A program made the translations under genes and the position numbers. The notes under the pieces were generated by a model, which saw only the letters and a list, made by a program, of their open reading frames with translations, had not been told where the DNA came from and did not search any database. Shown in pieces: positions 26,536 to 36,644 of a stretch of 64,000 bases of DNA (position 1 is the first letter of the stretch; every line of letters starts with the position of its first letter). Source of the stretch: Ktedonobacteria bacterium brp13 (GTDB lineage: Bacteria; Chloroflexota; Ktedonobacteria; Ktedonobacterales; Ktedonobacteraceae). The stretch spans positions 7,481,485 through 7,545,484 of the forward strand of contig AP024096.1 in the NCBI GenBank assembly GCA_015099395.1. Direction: 5' to 3'.

Positions 26536-27570
26536 ATGTCAGTAGATATCAATCAGTTTCTCCAAAATGTCCAAGTGGCACTTGCCAATCAGCAATATCC
26601 ACATGCGCAATTTCTGGTAGCGTATGCCATCAAAATTGCGAAGAAGGAAGCCTCCTCTCCGATACTTTTGCCTCTTGATGTCAGTATCGGTTTGCATCGT
26701 GGGCGTGTTCGTGGAGAGAATGAAGACTGTGTTCTCGCATTGCAGGGGGTATTACCTGCTACTCAAGAGGCCTTCGGGCTCTTTATCGTCGCCGATGGAA
26801 TGGGTGGCCATGCCAATGGTCAAGAGGCAGCACACATAGCGATCCAGACCATGTTGGACTATGTCTTTCCTTTTCTTGTGGGCGATGCTTTTCCATCAAA
26901 TTGTCTGTCTACGCTGTCTGAAAGTATTCACCAGGCCAATCGTGCCATTTACGCACGAAACCAATCGATGGAGTCTCAGTTGACAGGGAACAGCCTGGCA
27001 TTTCCCCGCTCTCAAGGATCTATGAGTACCTCCCAAATAAGCCGTATGGGCACAACCACGACGGCTGTGCTTCTTTTTCGTGAGGTTGCCTATGTTGCGA
27101 ACGTCGGTGATAGTCGCACCTACCTGTATCATCAGTCTCTTCACGCTCTGAAGAAGATTACACAGGATCATTCCCTGGTTGCTCAACTGCTCGCTGATGG
27201 CCTCCTTCAAGAAGAAGACATCTATAGGCATCCTCAGCGCAATCAGATTACTCGTGCAGTAGGAGTCACCCCCTCGGTTGATGTCGATACCTTTGTTGTT
27301 CCTTTGTATGGAGACGAAACACTGCTGCTTTGTAGCGATGGGCTCTGGGAAATGACCCGCGATCAGAAGATCGAAGAGGTTCTGTCCTCTTCTTGTTCGA
27401 ATGCTTCGCTTCTGGCAGACCACCTTGTGCAGATGGCCAACGATGGCGGTGGGGCAGACAATATCGGATGTATTGTCGTCCGCTTGCCCCAACATAACGA
27501 CGTAAGTGCGATGGAAACGATACGTATGGAACCTCTAACGGCACATGAGAGCGCGGTCCACCTTTCATGA
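26536..27570 (+). CDS. PP2C-family Ser/Thr protein phosphatase
   Basis: The 344-residue protein has an N-terminal helical extension of ~50 residues before the catalytic domain. All core PP2C motifs are present: RGRVRGENEDC, VADGMGGHANGQEA, MGTTTTAVL, ANVGDSRTYLY, ITQDHSLV, QITRAVG, LLLCSDGLWEM and GGGADNIGCIVV. The metal-binding Asp residues in NED, DGMGGH, SDG and DNI are intact. Such enzymes reverse PknB-type Ser/Thr kinase phosphorylation. ATG 26536 follows GGAAGGATATACAT. A membrane-anchored Ser/Thr kinase lies at 59.7 kb on the same window. It opens the long plus-strand gene series. Confidence 0.95.
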   Translation: MSVDINQFLQNVQVALANQQYPHAQFLVAYAIKIAKKEASSPILLPLDVSIGLHRGRVRGENEDCVLALQGVLPATQEAFGLFIVADGMGGHANGQEAAHIAIQTMLDYVFPFLVGDAFPSNCLSTLSESIHQANRAIYARNQSMESQLTGNSLAFPRSQGSMSTSQISRMGTTTTAVLLFREVAYVANVGDSRTYLYHQSLHALKKITQDHSLVAQLLADGLLQEEDIYRHPQRNQITRAVGVTPSVDVDTFVVPLYGDETLLLCSDGLWEMTRDQKIEEVLSSSCSNASLLADHLVQMANDGGGADNIGCIVVRLPQHNDVSAMETIRMEPLTAHESAVHLS

Positions 27571-27779
27571 TTTTCACGATCGAAGCTCTCTCTACTCAGA
27601 TCGTTTTTCAGCAATGCAAGTGACAAAACGAGGAGGATGGTATTCATGATTTCTTTTGCTCATCGCATTGATCTCTTTATGGTGCTCGGGATGACTCATA
27701 CTGGTCAACGTGGGAGCGTTGTGGCCTGTGTGAGATCATCTGTTCTCCAAGGAGGAGAGTGGCGAAAGGGAGGGCAGGG

Positions 27780-28814
27780 ATGACTCTTTCATCACCAGGG
27801 TCCATACGTACGCTCAGTGTCTATCAAACAGCCCTCGTTGCGATACGCGCAGGTATCAGTTTCATCCCGATCCAGGCTGATGGCAGTAAGCGTCCAGACT
27901 TGCAAAGCTGGAAAGAGTTTCAACGACGAGTGCCAACGCTGCAGGAGGCGAGAATCTGGTTTTATGGGAAACAGCGTGGGATCGCCTTTGTCACTGGTGC
28001 CGTCAGTGGCGGTCTCGAAATGCTGGATTTTGACTCTCATGCAGCCTATGAAGAGTTCATTGCACATATGCATCTTGAAGGCTTGACCTGGCTTTTAGAG
28101 AGAATCGAGCAAGGATATAAGGAATTTTCTCCGAAAGGAGTTCACCTTTACTATCGGTGCGCATTGATCGAAGGAAATAAGAAGTTGGCTCAGTGTTCAC
28201 TCCAAGAGCCACCATGGGTCATCAGCAAAATTGAAACGCGAGGGGAGGGAGGGTATAGCATTGGAGCTCCTTCGTGTGGGCGCGTGCATCCAAGTGGGCA
28301 ACCCTATCAACTCGTGGCAGGCAACCTTGCCACGATTCAAACTATTGCGCAAGAAGATCGAGCGGTCCTCTTATCGGTTGCTCGTATGCTTGATGAAATG
28401 CCTGTGAAAGAAGAACAGCATCCAAGAGATGCCAATCGGTCATACAAAAAATATCAAAGCCAGCACGGAGAGCGTTTACCCGGTCACGTTTTTAATGAAC
28501 GAATCACCTGGGCCGAGATACTCGAACCACATGGGTGGACGAGGGTTACGTCGATTGGGAATGAAGATTTCTGGCGCAGGCCTGGCAAAGATCGCGGGAT
28601 TAGTGCCAGCACCAATTATGAAGGCAGCGATTTCTTGTATGTCTTCTCAACCTCAACGATCTTTGAGCCCCGTGTCGGGATCAGCAAGTTCGCTGCCTAC
28701 ACCTTTCTAGAACATGGAGGGGATTTTTCGGAAGCAGCAAAAGCCCTTGTCGCACAAGGATATGTCGATGAACGGAATGATCATGACCCGACATCTGTTG
28801 ACTACGGTTCCTGA
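27780..28814 (+). CDS. Bifunctional DNA primase/polymerase N-terminal-domain protein
   Basis: ATG 27780 follows GGGAGGG and gives 344 residues; an upstream in-frame GTG at 27759 is too close to its AAGGAGG. Residues ~15-210 look like the AEP-type prim-pol domain of plasmid and phage replication proteins: AGISFIPIQADGSKRPDLQSWK, GIAFVTGAVSGGLEMLDFDS (LDFD being the likely metal-binding acidic pair), GVHLYYRC, IETRGEGGYSIGAPSCG. The C-terminal third (EILEPHGWTRV, EDFWRRPGKD) matches the linker found between prim-pol and helicase parts. No helicase follows, so it would act as a stand-alone primase or partner of another helicase. The role in replicon replication is inferred. Confidence 0.85.
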   Translation: MTLSSPGSIRTLSVYQTALVAIRAGISFIPIQADGSKRPDLQSWKEFQRRVPTLQEARIWFYGKQRGIAFVTGAVSGGLEMLDFDSHAAYEEFIAHMHLEGLTWLLERIEQGYKEFSPKGVHLYYRCALIEGNKKLAQCSLQEPPWVISKIETRGEGGYSIGAPSCGRVHPSGQPYQLVAGNLATIQTIAQEDRAVLLSVARMLDEMPVKEEQHPRDANRSYKKYQSQHGERLPGHVFNERITWAEILEPHGWTRVTSIGNEDFWRRPGKDRGISASTNYEGSDFLYVFSTSTIFEPRVGISKFAAYTFLEHGGDFSEAAKALVAQGYVDERNDHDPTSVDYGS

Positions 28815-28971
28815 TGTCCTGATACACGCTCTGTATCAGCAGGGGCAGTATGGAACAGCAACATCTCTGCCCTCACCTTGTCGTTCGCACTCACAGTAGA
28901 GGATGATCATCGTGGCAGTGGAAAGAACGCTGCTTCATCCCTACCCTATTCCAAGGAAAGAAGAAAAAACA

Positions 28972-29385
28972 ATGGAAACAATGATGATTTCTCTCGCACA
29001 GTTCCTACGCTCTGCCCCGTGCAGACATCTCCTTGTCATTGTGCCGCCAAAATTGAAAGCAACGTTGCTTAAAGGCTGGCAGCAGAAGCCCGCAGATGGG
29101 TTGACACACATCGAGCAGTTCTCTGTAACGTTCTCACCGCAGTATGCTCAAGATGCAGACATCTGCATCGCGAGTATATTCGATATCCAGGTTCAGATCG
29201 GTGTTGATCGTACGCTGCCATTCTACAGGCTGTTTGATGTCGTTGTGCTTGGCGATGCTGATGCAGCGCATGGTCCTGTTTGGCATCGAATTATTGAGGA
29301 AATATTCCCCATGTTGGGTACCCGTGTGCTTCCATTGTCTCTCTTGTCAGAAGAAAGAGGGATACTGAACGAGATGAAAGAATAG
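28972..29385 (+). CDS. Hypothetical protein, helicase-fragment-like
   Basis: From ATG 28972 (AAGGAAAGAAG upstream) the protein has 137 residues; ATG 28903 is an alternative. LRSAPCRHLLVIVPPKLK and RLFDVVVLGDADAAHGP recall motifs Ia and II of superfamily 2 helicases, but no P-loop is present and the protein is too short for an enzyme. It follows the prim-pol gene by ~160 bases and may work with it. The assignment is weak. Confidence 0.5.
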   Translation: METMMISLAQFLRSAPCRHLLVIVPPKLKATLLKGWQQKPADGLTHIEQFSVTFSPQYAQDADICIASIFDIQVQIGVDRTLPFYRLFDVVVLGDADAAHGPVWHRIIEEIFPMLGTRVLPLSLLSEERGILNEMKE

Positions 29386-30522
29386 CAGGCCATCATCCCT
29401 TTTCGTCTTCGTTTCTGCTCAATTGTCTCCATCCTACTCCATGATTCTCTTTTCTTGCTCCATCTTTTTACCTTGTTTCGTTTTTGTTTTCTATCGTTGC
29501 CGCTTGTTTTCCTTCGTGTTGCATACAAGAAATCTGCTGACACTCTTCGTGCTTCGTGCGAAGTTGTGAGCAGATTTTTGCTGTAAAGGACAGGAGGAAA
29601 CGAGCGCATTCAAGGAGGATACCATGCAACAGGTTTTCTTGACCGTCGGAACGACGTTTTCCTCTCTCGATCTCGCCTCACGCTATCCTGAGTATCAGAT
29701 CATTGTGTGTCAGCGAGGAGAACAGGCCCTTGATACGCTGGCACAATTGAAGCAAGTGCAGATTCCCATTGTTCTGTTCTTAGTGGATCAGCAATTACTC
29801 GATATGAAAGGCGTTTGCTTCCTGGAGCAAGCCAAAGCGTTGGCGCCGACAGCGAAATGTCTGATAGTGACTGATCAAACGAAGGAGCCTCTTGGCGTCC
29901 TGCACTTCAAGGTTGATGCCATTCTTCGCACGTGTGTTCCGCCAGAGGACTTTTTCTTTCCAGTTCTTGATGCATTACTCAATCAGGGGGTGAGGCAAGG
30001 GCGTGAGACCACGTTCTCACCACTCTTTCACGGGATTCGTGTCATCGGACATCGGTGGTCAGCTCACTCTCACCAGATGAAGGATTTCCTGGCGCGTCAT
30101 GCAATTCCTTTCCAATGGGTGGATCTTGAAGCGCATCCAGAAGATACGCAAGCTTTCATGCATGGCGAAGATCATCCAGCATTTCCCATCATTCAATTCT
30201 CCGATGGAACGTGGCTTTCTCAGCCAACGCCTGCTCAGATCGCAGAAAAAGTCGGCCTTGCCACACAGAGCGAGATCCCTTTTTATGATCTGATTATTGT
30301 TGGAGGGGGACCTGCAGGACTTGCAGCGGCTGTTTATGGGGCCTCGGAAGGACTCCTGACGGCGGTGATTGAACGGGATGTACCGGGCGGTCAGGCTGGG
30401 ATGAGTTCTCGCATTGAGAATTATCTGGGTTTCCCGATTGGTTTACCAGGGTCCGAGTTTGCCATTCGGGGGAGTGCTCAGGCGGCGCGCTTGGGGGCTC
30501 ATATCCTCTCACCTCAAGAGGT

Positions 30523-32046
30523 CAATGCCATTCAAATAAGAAGAAGAAGATCTCCATGTGCGATACTGAGAGTAGAAAATGTAACTCATTTAGTCGAAGC
30601 AAGGAGACCTTCTTTATGCCTTTTAGGTTACAGCAGATTGACCCAGATAGCAAGTTTTGCCAGCACCTGCAGCTGCCATTTCTGGAACGGTGCTACCCGC
30701 GTGAACTGGTCGGTGAGGTGTTGAGTCAGTGTCAAGCCTGGGAGAAGCGCGAACGCAAGCTCAGTCAACTGGTCATGGTCTACTATGTGATGGCCTTGTC
30801 GTTGTTCCGTCAGTACAATGTCACCGACGTGTTTGCCCATCTGTGCCGTGGCCTGGAGTGGCTCTGGCCCGATTCCCATCTTGCGTTGCCGACTGGGGGG
30901 GCCTTGACCGCACGCCGAGCGAGCCTGGGCAGCATCGTCATGCGTCGGCTCTTCCGCCAGTGTTGCCGGCCGCTGGCCACTGAACGCACCAAAGGAGCCT
31001 TCGCCTTTGGCTTGCGACTGATGGCCATTGATAGTACATTGGATGAGGTTCCTGACTCGCCGACCAATGCCTTGCATTTTGGTCGCCTCACTTCTGGCAA
31101 AAGTCAGTCTCCCTATCCCCAGGTGCGCTGTATGTATCTGGCCGAAGTGGGCACCCATGCCATCGTCGATGCGCTCTTTGCCCGCTGTAAAGCCAGCGAA
31201 CAAAGCATGGCCTGGGCTCTGCTGCGCTCGCTCCATGAGGGGATGCTGCTGCTGGCCGATCGCAATTTTCCCTCGATCAACTGGTTGACGGCCGTCGAGC
31301 ACCAGGGGGCACATCTGCTCTGCCGACTGAAGGCAGGCATCTTCACCCAACGCAGTTGCACCCTGGCTGACGGCAGTTACCTGGTCAATCTGCGACCCAA
31401 AGGCAAAAACCAACCACCTTTGACGGTCCGTATCATTGAGTACCGTCTTGAGCCCTCGGTGGCGCGTGAGCTGGCCGACTTGCCCACCTCACGGACCTCG
31501 GACCGGGCCAATCCCTCGAAGGTGCATCGACTGGTGACCACGTTGCTTGATCCCCAGCAGGCTCCGGCCCTGGACCTGATCTGCCTGTACCATGAGCGTT
31601 GGGAGATTGAACTGGCTATTAAGGAAATGAAAATTCATCAACGACTCAGCCCGCAGCCCTTACGCAGCAAAACGCCGGAGTTCATCTATCAGGAGCTCTA
31701 CGGCCTGGTGATGGCACATTATGCCATCCGAGCCTGGATGCATGAAGCGGCCCTGCAAGGGGATCTGGATCCTGATCGTCTCAGCTTTACGCATGCGCTG
31801 CAGACCCTGGATACGGCGTTCTATGAGTTCTCGGTGGCGACCAAGGAAGAGCTGCCTCGCCAGCAAGAACGCTTGCTTGCCGATCTGCGGAACCCCAAGA
31901 AATTGCTGTCTCCTCGCCGCTTGCGTTTCTGTCCGCGTGTGGTCAAAGGCGTCTCTTCCGCCTTCTATCGTCAGCAAGACAAATATCACTCCGTATGCTT
32001 CAAAAATACCACCTTTCGCGACATTATTCTTATTTGAATGGCATTG
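30523..32046 (+). mobile_element. IS4-family insertion sequence, 1,524 bp
   Basis: The perfect terminal inverted repeats begin CAATGCCATTCAAATAAG and end with the inverse. The flanking 12-base direct repeat ACCTCAAGAGGT (30511-30522 and 32047-32058) is a target duplication of the size usual for IS4 relatives. Clean ends and an intact transposase suggest recent insertion. Confidence 0.95.
30616..32037 (+). CDS. IS4-family transposase
   Basis: ATG 30616 follows AAGGAGACCTTCTTT and gives 473 residues. The N-terminal part (LPFLERCYPRELVGEVL, RERKLSQLVMVYYVMALSLF) is the IS4 N-terminal domain. The DDE residues are at LMAIDSTLDEVPD, LLLADRNFPSINW and LYHERWEIELAIKEMK, the last containing the YxxRWxIE signature. 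It fills the element at 30523-32046. The promoter would lie in the 90 bases after the left terminus. Confidence 0.95.
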   Translation: MPFRLQQIDPDSKFCQHLQLPFLERCYPRELVGEVLSQCQAWEKRERKLSQLVMVYYVMALSLFRQYNVTDVFAHLCRGLEWLWPDSHLALPTGGALTARRASLGSIVMRRLFRQCCRPLATERTKGAFAFGLRLMAIDSTLDEVPDSPTNALHFGRLTSGKSQSPYPQVRCMYLAEVGTHAIVDALFARCKASEQSMAWALLRSLHEGMLLLADRNFPSINWLTAVEHQGAHLLCRLKAGIFTQRSCTLADGSYLVNLRPKGKNQPPLTVRIIEYRLEPSVARELADLPTSRTSDRANPSKVHRLVTTLLDPQQAPALDLICLYHERWEIELAIKEMKIHQRLSPQPLRSKTPEFIYQELYGLVMAHYAIRAWMHEAALQGDLDPDRLSFTHALQTLDTAFYEFSVATKEELPRQQERLLADLRNPKKLLSPRRLRFCPRVVKGVSSAFYRQQDKYHSVCFKNTTFRDIILI

Positions 32047-32950
32047 ACCTCAAGAGGTGGTAGGGATTCGGATTGCAGATCCTTATCGGTATGTGACGCT
32101 TGCAAGCGGAAGAGAGATTGGTTGTTATACGCTCTTAGTAGCAACAGGTGTCGCCTATCGCACACTTGCGGTGCCTGGCTTGGACCGACTGACTGACCGT
32201 GGGGTCTATTATGGAGCGGCTATGACGGAGGCATCTGCGTGCGAGGGCAAACAGGTCTTTGTTGTTGGTGGGGCCAATTCGGCTGGGCAAGCTGCATTGT
32301 ACTTTGCTGATTATGCCAAGCAGGTCTCCATTCTTGTACGCGGAGAATCACTGGAGGCAAGTATGTCATCCTACTTACTTCAGGAAATTGAACTCCGGGA
32401 CAATATCGCTGTCCAAACGCAAACAGAGGTTGTTGGTTGCTTCGGAGAGGAAAATCTCGAACGACTCTGTTTGCGTGAAAGTTCAACAGGAACAGAACGT
32501 AGTGTCGAGGCTTCCGCTCTCTTCATTTTTATTGGTGCCGCTCCGAAGACACAGTGGCTCCCCGAAACCATTGCACGTGACCAGGCAGGTTTCGTCCTGA
32601 CTGGAAGCGATGTGAAAGCGCATGGATGGTCGCTTGATCGTGATCCGTTCCCTTTGGAATCCAGCGTCCCAGGCATTTTTGTGGCTGGAGATGTTCGAGC
32701 CGCGTCTATCAAGCGGGTAGCATGCGCAACCGGTGATGGAGCGGTCGCCGTTTCATTGATTCATCAATACCTTCGCGCCGTGCGATAACGCTGCCTTCCC
32801 TATCATCTCTCTCCCTGCCATTCCGCTTACTTTCATCTCCGATGGCTCCTTGTTCATCATCTTACCCGTGTTTTCCTTCTCTTGCTCGTCTGTTGTGCTC
32901 CACTTTGTCTAGAACACGACAGACGAGCCGAGCAGATTAAGGAGGATCAT

Positions 32951-33418
32951 ATGTCTCGGAAGAACTCAACGCGTAAGTCTCTGCATAATCAGCGTCGTGC
33001 TTCTCGTGTCAAGCAGCCTGTTTCGGTGCCGCAATTAGAAAACCGTTGGAATTCCTTACATTTGCATCCCGAAACCAAAGACCATCTTGCACATATTCTC
33101 CAAGAAGAAGGTGTGGAAATTACTGTGGCGGCGACAACGGCCCTCATCCTGGAACTCAAGCGTGAGGAGCAAAACATGACTCGTTCGCTGTGGGGCTGGG
33201 TAATAGAAGAACTGCGCCTGCTTTTTCTGGAGGAAGGGTGCCAACATCTCATCGAGTCTGGCCGGCTGATCATCGATGTTCTCCTGACATGGAACATCGT
33301 GTGGGGTCCTATCTTCGTGGCACATCTGGTTCTCCCACTGCTTGCGTTGGGATTGCTTCCTATTACCCTTTGTCTGCTCCACGTTCTCCAAAAGCACCGC
33401 GCATCTGGACGTGCGTAG
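32951..33418 (+). CDS. Hypothetical membrane protein, paralogue of the next gene
   Basis: ATG 32951 follows AAGGAGGATCAT; the upstream in-frame extension lacks support. The protein has 155 residues: a basic N-terminus (MSRKNSTRKSLHNQRRASR), a helical middle (ENRWNSLHLHPETKDHLAHIL), and one or two C-terminal membrane segments (about 110-148). The pattern LxLxPxTxxHL...GVxxxVxxTxxL is shared with the gene at 33537. I do not recognise a family. The pair probably arose by tandem duplication. Confidence 0.7.
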   Translation: MSRKNSTRKSLHNQRRASRVKQPVSVPQLENRWNSLHLHPETKDHLAHILQEEGVEITVAATTALILELKREEQNMTRSLWGWVIEELRLLFLEEGCQHLIESGRLIIDVLLTWNIVWGPIFVAHLVLPLLALGLLPITLCLLHVLQKHRASGRA

Positions 33419-33536
33419 TCAAGCTTGATGGAGCATGCTACGAAGGGCGTGGCTTCATCTTATCCTCATGCTGTTTTTCTCTCCAATACGCTGATGAGTT
33501 GTGCTCACGTGAGGTGAGCAGATGAAGGAGGATCAC

Positions 33537-34061
33537 ATGTCTCAGAGGAACTCAACACGGCAGGTAGACGCAGCGACTCGGACGATGATGGGAACGAAAC
33601 AAGAACTTCAGGAACGCTGGAAACATCTGGAGTTGAAACCAGCAACGCTTCTCCATTTGCAGGAATTGCTCGATCGTCGCGGGGTTACGGCTGCTGTCAC
33701 GGTGACAAATGTCCTTGCACGGGAGAAGAAACCCAAAATGGCTGACATAGGGATGGAATGGAGCTTTGAAGAACTGCGACTGATTTCTCTTGAAGGGATT
33801 CGCCCACATCTCGTTGACCTGATTCGTGTTGCTTTAGAATCTTTCATGGCTTGGCACTTCATCCATGTGCCCGAGAGCGCACTTGGTGGGATGGTTGAGA
33901 TTGTTCTGGCAGTGCTCTTTTGCGTGGTTGGCGTGGGTGCGATCTGTTTTACCTGTCGATGTCGTAGCAAAAAACAGACCCCTCGAAACCGAAACAAACG
34001 ACCTTCGATGATGGCTCGCTTTGGAGGTGTCCTCCGTATCTCTCGCCTGAGAAAGAGCTAA
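33537..34061 (+). CDS. Hypothetical membrane protein, paralogue of the previous gene
   Basis: ATG 33537 follows GAAGGAGGATCAC and gives 174 residues. It shares the MSxxNSTR start, the HLELKPATLLHLQELLDRRGV block and a WSFEELRLISLEG motif with its upstream neighbour. A membrane segment (MVEIVLAVLFCVVGVGAICFTC) is followed by a strongly basic tail. A terminator at 34173-34209 closes the unit. Function unknown. Confidence 0.7.
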   Translation: MSQRNSTRQVDAATRTMMGTKQELQERWKHLELKPATLLHLQELLDRRGVTAAVTVTNVLAREKKPKMADIGMEWSFEELRLISLEGIRPHLVDLIRVALESFMAWHFIHVPESALGGMVEIVLAVLFCVVGVGAICFTCRCRSKKQTPRNRNKRPSMMARFGGVLRISRLRKS

Positions 34062-34172
34062 ATCTCTTCCCCTTAATGCCTCTTCGCGTTGATCTGTTTT
34101 CTCCTCCATTCATCGAGGGAGGAGATTCCAAAGCACTTCACCTTTGCTCGTATACTCTGACCTGATCTCAAT

Positions 34173-34209
34173 ATGGCGACGCTCATCAAGAGCGTCGCCA
34201 TTCTTTTTA
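34173..34209 (+). terminator. Rho-independent terminator
   Basis: ATGGCGACGCTC and GAGCGTCGCCAT form a perfect 12-bp stem with a 5-base loop, followed by TCTTTTT. It ends the paralogue pair. An in-frame ATG inside this stem is therefore not the start of the WD40 gene. Confidence 0.88.
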
Positions 34210-34229
34210 GCGAAAGGATTTGCATCGGT

Positions 34230-35087
34230 ATGAAGACATTCTCTCTCCCAAGGCAGTGTGGAAATGTTGTTGCACTTGCATGGAGCCCAAATGGTCATCT
34301 CATAGCGGCCGCCTGCGAAGATGGCACAGCGATTGTCTGGCATATCCCATCTGGCGAAGTCGTCTTCTGCCGCCGCCTCATAAGGACCAGGCTCTTAACC
34401 GTGACCTGGACTGAAAATGGTCATTGTCTCGTCCTTGGGAGCGAAAATAATACGCTCACCGTCATTCAAATTCGTGATGGAACCCTCGTTCTCTCACAGA
34501 TGTTTGACGCTCCTGTCAAAAAGATTTCCTTTGCACCGCGAGGAAGACGTTTCCTTGTTGCCGTTGGAAAAACCATCTTTATGTACGATGACCAATGGCG
34601 TGCTCCTCTCCAGATCATTGGGCCTTCTCCTGTTCTTGATGTCGCATGGTCTCCTACTGGCGGACGCTTTGCAGCCGTGTGTTGTGATGTGTTTGTGTAT
34701 AATGTGTTGCGCAGACGAACAGTTTATACCCTCACTGATGTGGACGTGTGCGAACCGTGCTCTGTTGCCTGGAACGTTAATGGAAAAGACGTGGCGATAG
34801 GCACAGCCAAAGGAACTATCCAGATCCATGATGGTTCGACAGGACAGCGATTTACCACCTATTCGCTGTCTACTCACCGGATCTCACATCTTTCTTGGGG
34901 GAACCCCTGTCTGGCTGCACTCGACGATTGTGCGGAGATGACGCTTTGGGATCTGCTCCCACGGGAGCACAGTGGTATATTAACGCAACGCTATCCCTCT
35001 GTACAACGTGCGTTTGCGTTTTCTCCGAATGGAGAACACATCGCGACTGGCACGCGGCAGCGCATTTGTATCGCATCAGCAGGGTAA
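34230..35087 (+). CDS. WD40-repeat protein
   Basis: ATG 34230 (AAAGGAT upstream) gives 285 residues. Blades carry the recurrent LAWSPNGHLIAAACEDGTAIVW, VTWTENGHCLVLGSENNTL, VAWSPTGGRFAAV, VAWNVNGKDVAIGTAKGTIQI and FAFSPNGEHIATGT patterns. That makes about six to seven blades, enough for one propeller and nothing else. No enzymatic domain or signal peptide is seen. It is followed 30 bases later by a second, disrupted WD40 gene. A protein-interaction scaffold role is inferred. Confidence 0.85.
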   Translation: MKTFSLPRQCGNVVALAWSPNGHLIAAACEDGTAIVWHIPSGEVVFCRRLIRTRLLTVTWTENGHCLVLGSENNTLTVIQIRDGTLVLSQMFDAPVKKISFAPRGRRFLVAVGKTIFMYDDQWRAPLQIIGPSPVLDVAWSPTGGRFAAVCCDVFVYNVLRRRTVYTLTDVDVCEPCSVAWNVNGKDVAIGTAKGTIQIHDGSTGQRFTTYSLSTHRISHLSWGNPCLAALDDCAEMTLWDLLPREHSGILTQRYPSVQRAFAFSPNGEHIATGTRQRICIASAG

Positions 35088-35355
35088 TCTCCATCTCTAT
35101 GCAGAAAGGGCACTTCAATGATAGAACACGTTTTCGGTGGTAGCCTCAAAGCCCAAGGAGATGATCACGGGATGATTTCTGTTCGACAGAAGCCACCTGG
35201 AAGACTTCTCTGGAGTTCACAGGGACGGCATGATGGACACTGCAAGAGTATTACCGCTCTTGTCTGGTCACCCGACGGGCGGTATCTTGCCTCGGGGAGT
35301 GCAGACACCTGTCAACTACCTGCTATAATGAACACAACAACAGAGAGAGGTAGTC

Positions 35356-35673
35356 ATGCACATGAGTGACCAAAAGAAGAGCTATACTCCTGAATTCAAA
35401 TTGAAGGTGGTCCTGGAAAGTCTCCAGAGAGATACAACGCAGGAAGCCGTCTGTAAACACTACGGCATTTCAAGTTCTATGCTTCACCGATGGAAAAAAG
35501 AATTCCAGACAAAAGCTGCTGATATTTTTGCAGATAAAAGAGATCCTAAGCAGAAAGCGATGGCTCAAGGATACGCCCCTGGGGAATCGCCCGATGATTT
35601 GAAGAAGATCATTGGAAACCTGACAGTGCAGAACGAAATCCTAAAAAAAGTACAGGGGCTGTTGGGCAACTAA
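35356..35673 (+). CDS. IS3-family transposase OrfA
   Basis: The 105-residue protein has an N-terminal helix-turn-helix (YTPEFKLKVVLESLQ, EAVCKHYGISSSMLHRWKKEF) and a C-terminal leucine-zipper-like helix (DDLKKIIGNLTVQNEILKK). OrfA binds the IS ends. Near its end the A7 run at 35643-35649 is placed as A_AAA_AAA in this frame, allowing a -1 shift into OrfB. Confidence 0.93.
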   Translation: MHMSDQKKSYTPEFKLKVVLESLQRDTTQEAVCKHYGISSSMLHRWKKEFQTKAADIFADKRDPKQKAMAQGYAPGESPDDLKKIIGNLTVQNEILKKVQGLLGN

Positions 35674-36644
35674 CGACGGTCCAAAAGGTGGAGCTAGCGC
35701 ACCAGCTCTGTCATCCCAACGGCCCCTATGCAAAAAAGCACGTTGCCGAGGCACTCGGTTTGGCTCGTGGCTCCCTGTATATCCAAAGAAAACAGGCGCA
35801 AAAAGATAAAAATGTTGCGAATGCTATCGAAGCCTGGCATGAAAAAGACGATACCATGGGGCATCGCAAGCTCGGAAAGCTCCTGCATATGGGGAAAAAT
35901 CGTGTGAAACGAGTGATGAAGAAATATGGTATCGCTGCACGGAGAAAGAGAAGAAAGTACGTCTATCCGGGAAAAGCGAAGAGCACGGTGCCCAATTTAC
36001 TGCGCCATCCTGAAAAAATCCCCGAGCAATTCGTGCAACAGGTTGGCCGAACTTCCGATCAGGCTGCTCTTCCTGGTCTGGAAGAAGTCCTGTTCTCTGA
36101 CATTTTTGAGATCAAACTGGCTGACCAGAGCAAAGTTCGTGGCTGTTTTGCGCTTTGGAAACGGACCCGGCACATTTTCGCTCTCGCATTTGAAACCCAT
36201 ATGCGTGCCGAGCTGGTGGTGAACACGATCAACCTGATCAACGATGCGATCCCTCAGGCTATCTTTCATTCGGACCAGGGAAGCCAATTTGGAGCAGAGG
36301 TAACACAAGCAGCTTTACTTGAAAAGGGATTCCTTCGTTCTATGAGTCGAGCAGGAACTCCAACCGATAATGGCTATGCTGAACGATTTGTCGGGCAATT
36401 TAAGCTCTCGGTTGCCGAGCGTCGACGGTATGAAAATCTTGGAGTCTTTCTTCAAGCCTCAGAGGATTGGATCAATTTTTATAATGAAGTTCGGCCTCAT
36501 GAGGGATTGAACGATCTTTCACCGGATCAGTATGCACAAGCGCATGGGCTTCCAAAGGCCGGGAAAATACGGTTAACTACCGCACCGAATCGTATTTCTG
36601 TACAGGCAAATGCGGCATTGGCGGCCAACAGTGTACCATATTGA
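35356..36644 (+). CDS. IS3-family OrfAB transposase made by -1 frameshifting
   Basis: A -1 shift at A7 (35643-35649) continues as KKSTGAVGQLTTVQKVELAH into the 318-codon OrfB frame. OrfB carries the rve DDE core: FSDIFEIKLAD, IFHSDQGSQFG and the Glu in GYAERFVGQFK, with an HTH_21-like part (MGHRKLGKLLHMGKNRVKRVMKKYGI) before it. The fusion product is the active transposase in this family. Confidence 0.9.

Larger units (their letters stand above)
29624..32788 (+). pseudogene. Fused receiver/glutaredoxin-like/thioredoxin-reductase-like gene split by an IS4 element
   Basis: Joining 29624-30522 to 32059-32788 restores one 542-residue frame through SPQEVVGIRIADP. Order of parts: a degenerate response-regulator receiver (FLVDQQLLDMKGV near 55-65), a glutaredoxin-like segment (VIGHRWSAHSHQMKDFLARH), an FAD domain (LIIVGGGPAGLAAAVYGA, GGQAGMSSRIENYLGFP), an NAD domain (VFVVGGANSAGQAALYFA) and the closing VPGIFVAGDVR. 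The redox-active CxxC of true thioredoxin reductases is missing (YYGAAMTEASAC). The start ATG 29624 follows AAGGAGGATACC. Intact relatives are annotated as fused response regulator/thioredoxin-disulfide reductase. The insertion should abolish function here. Confidence 0.9.

Noticed and set aside
34173..34229. Upstream in-frame start for the WD40 gene
   Set aside because: The ATG is part of a perfect terminator stem; the ATG at 34230 is better placed.
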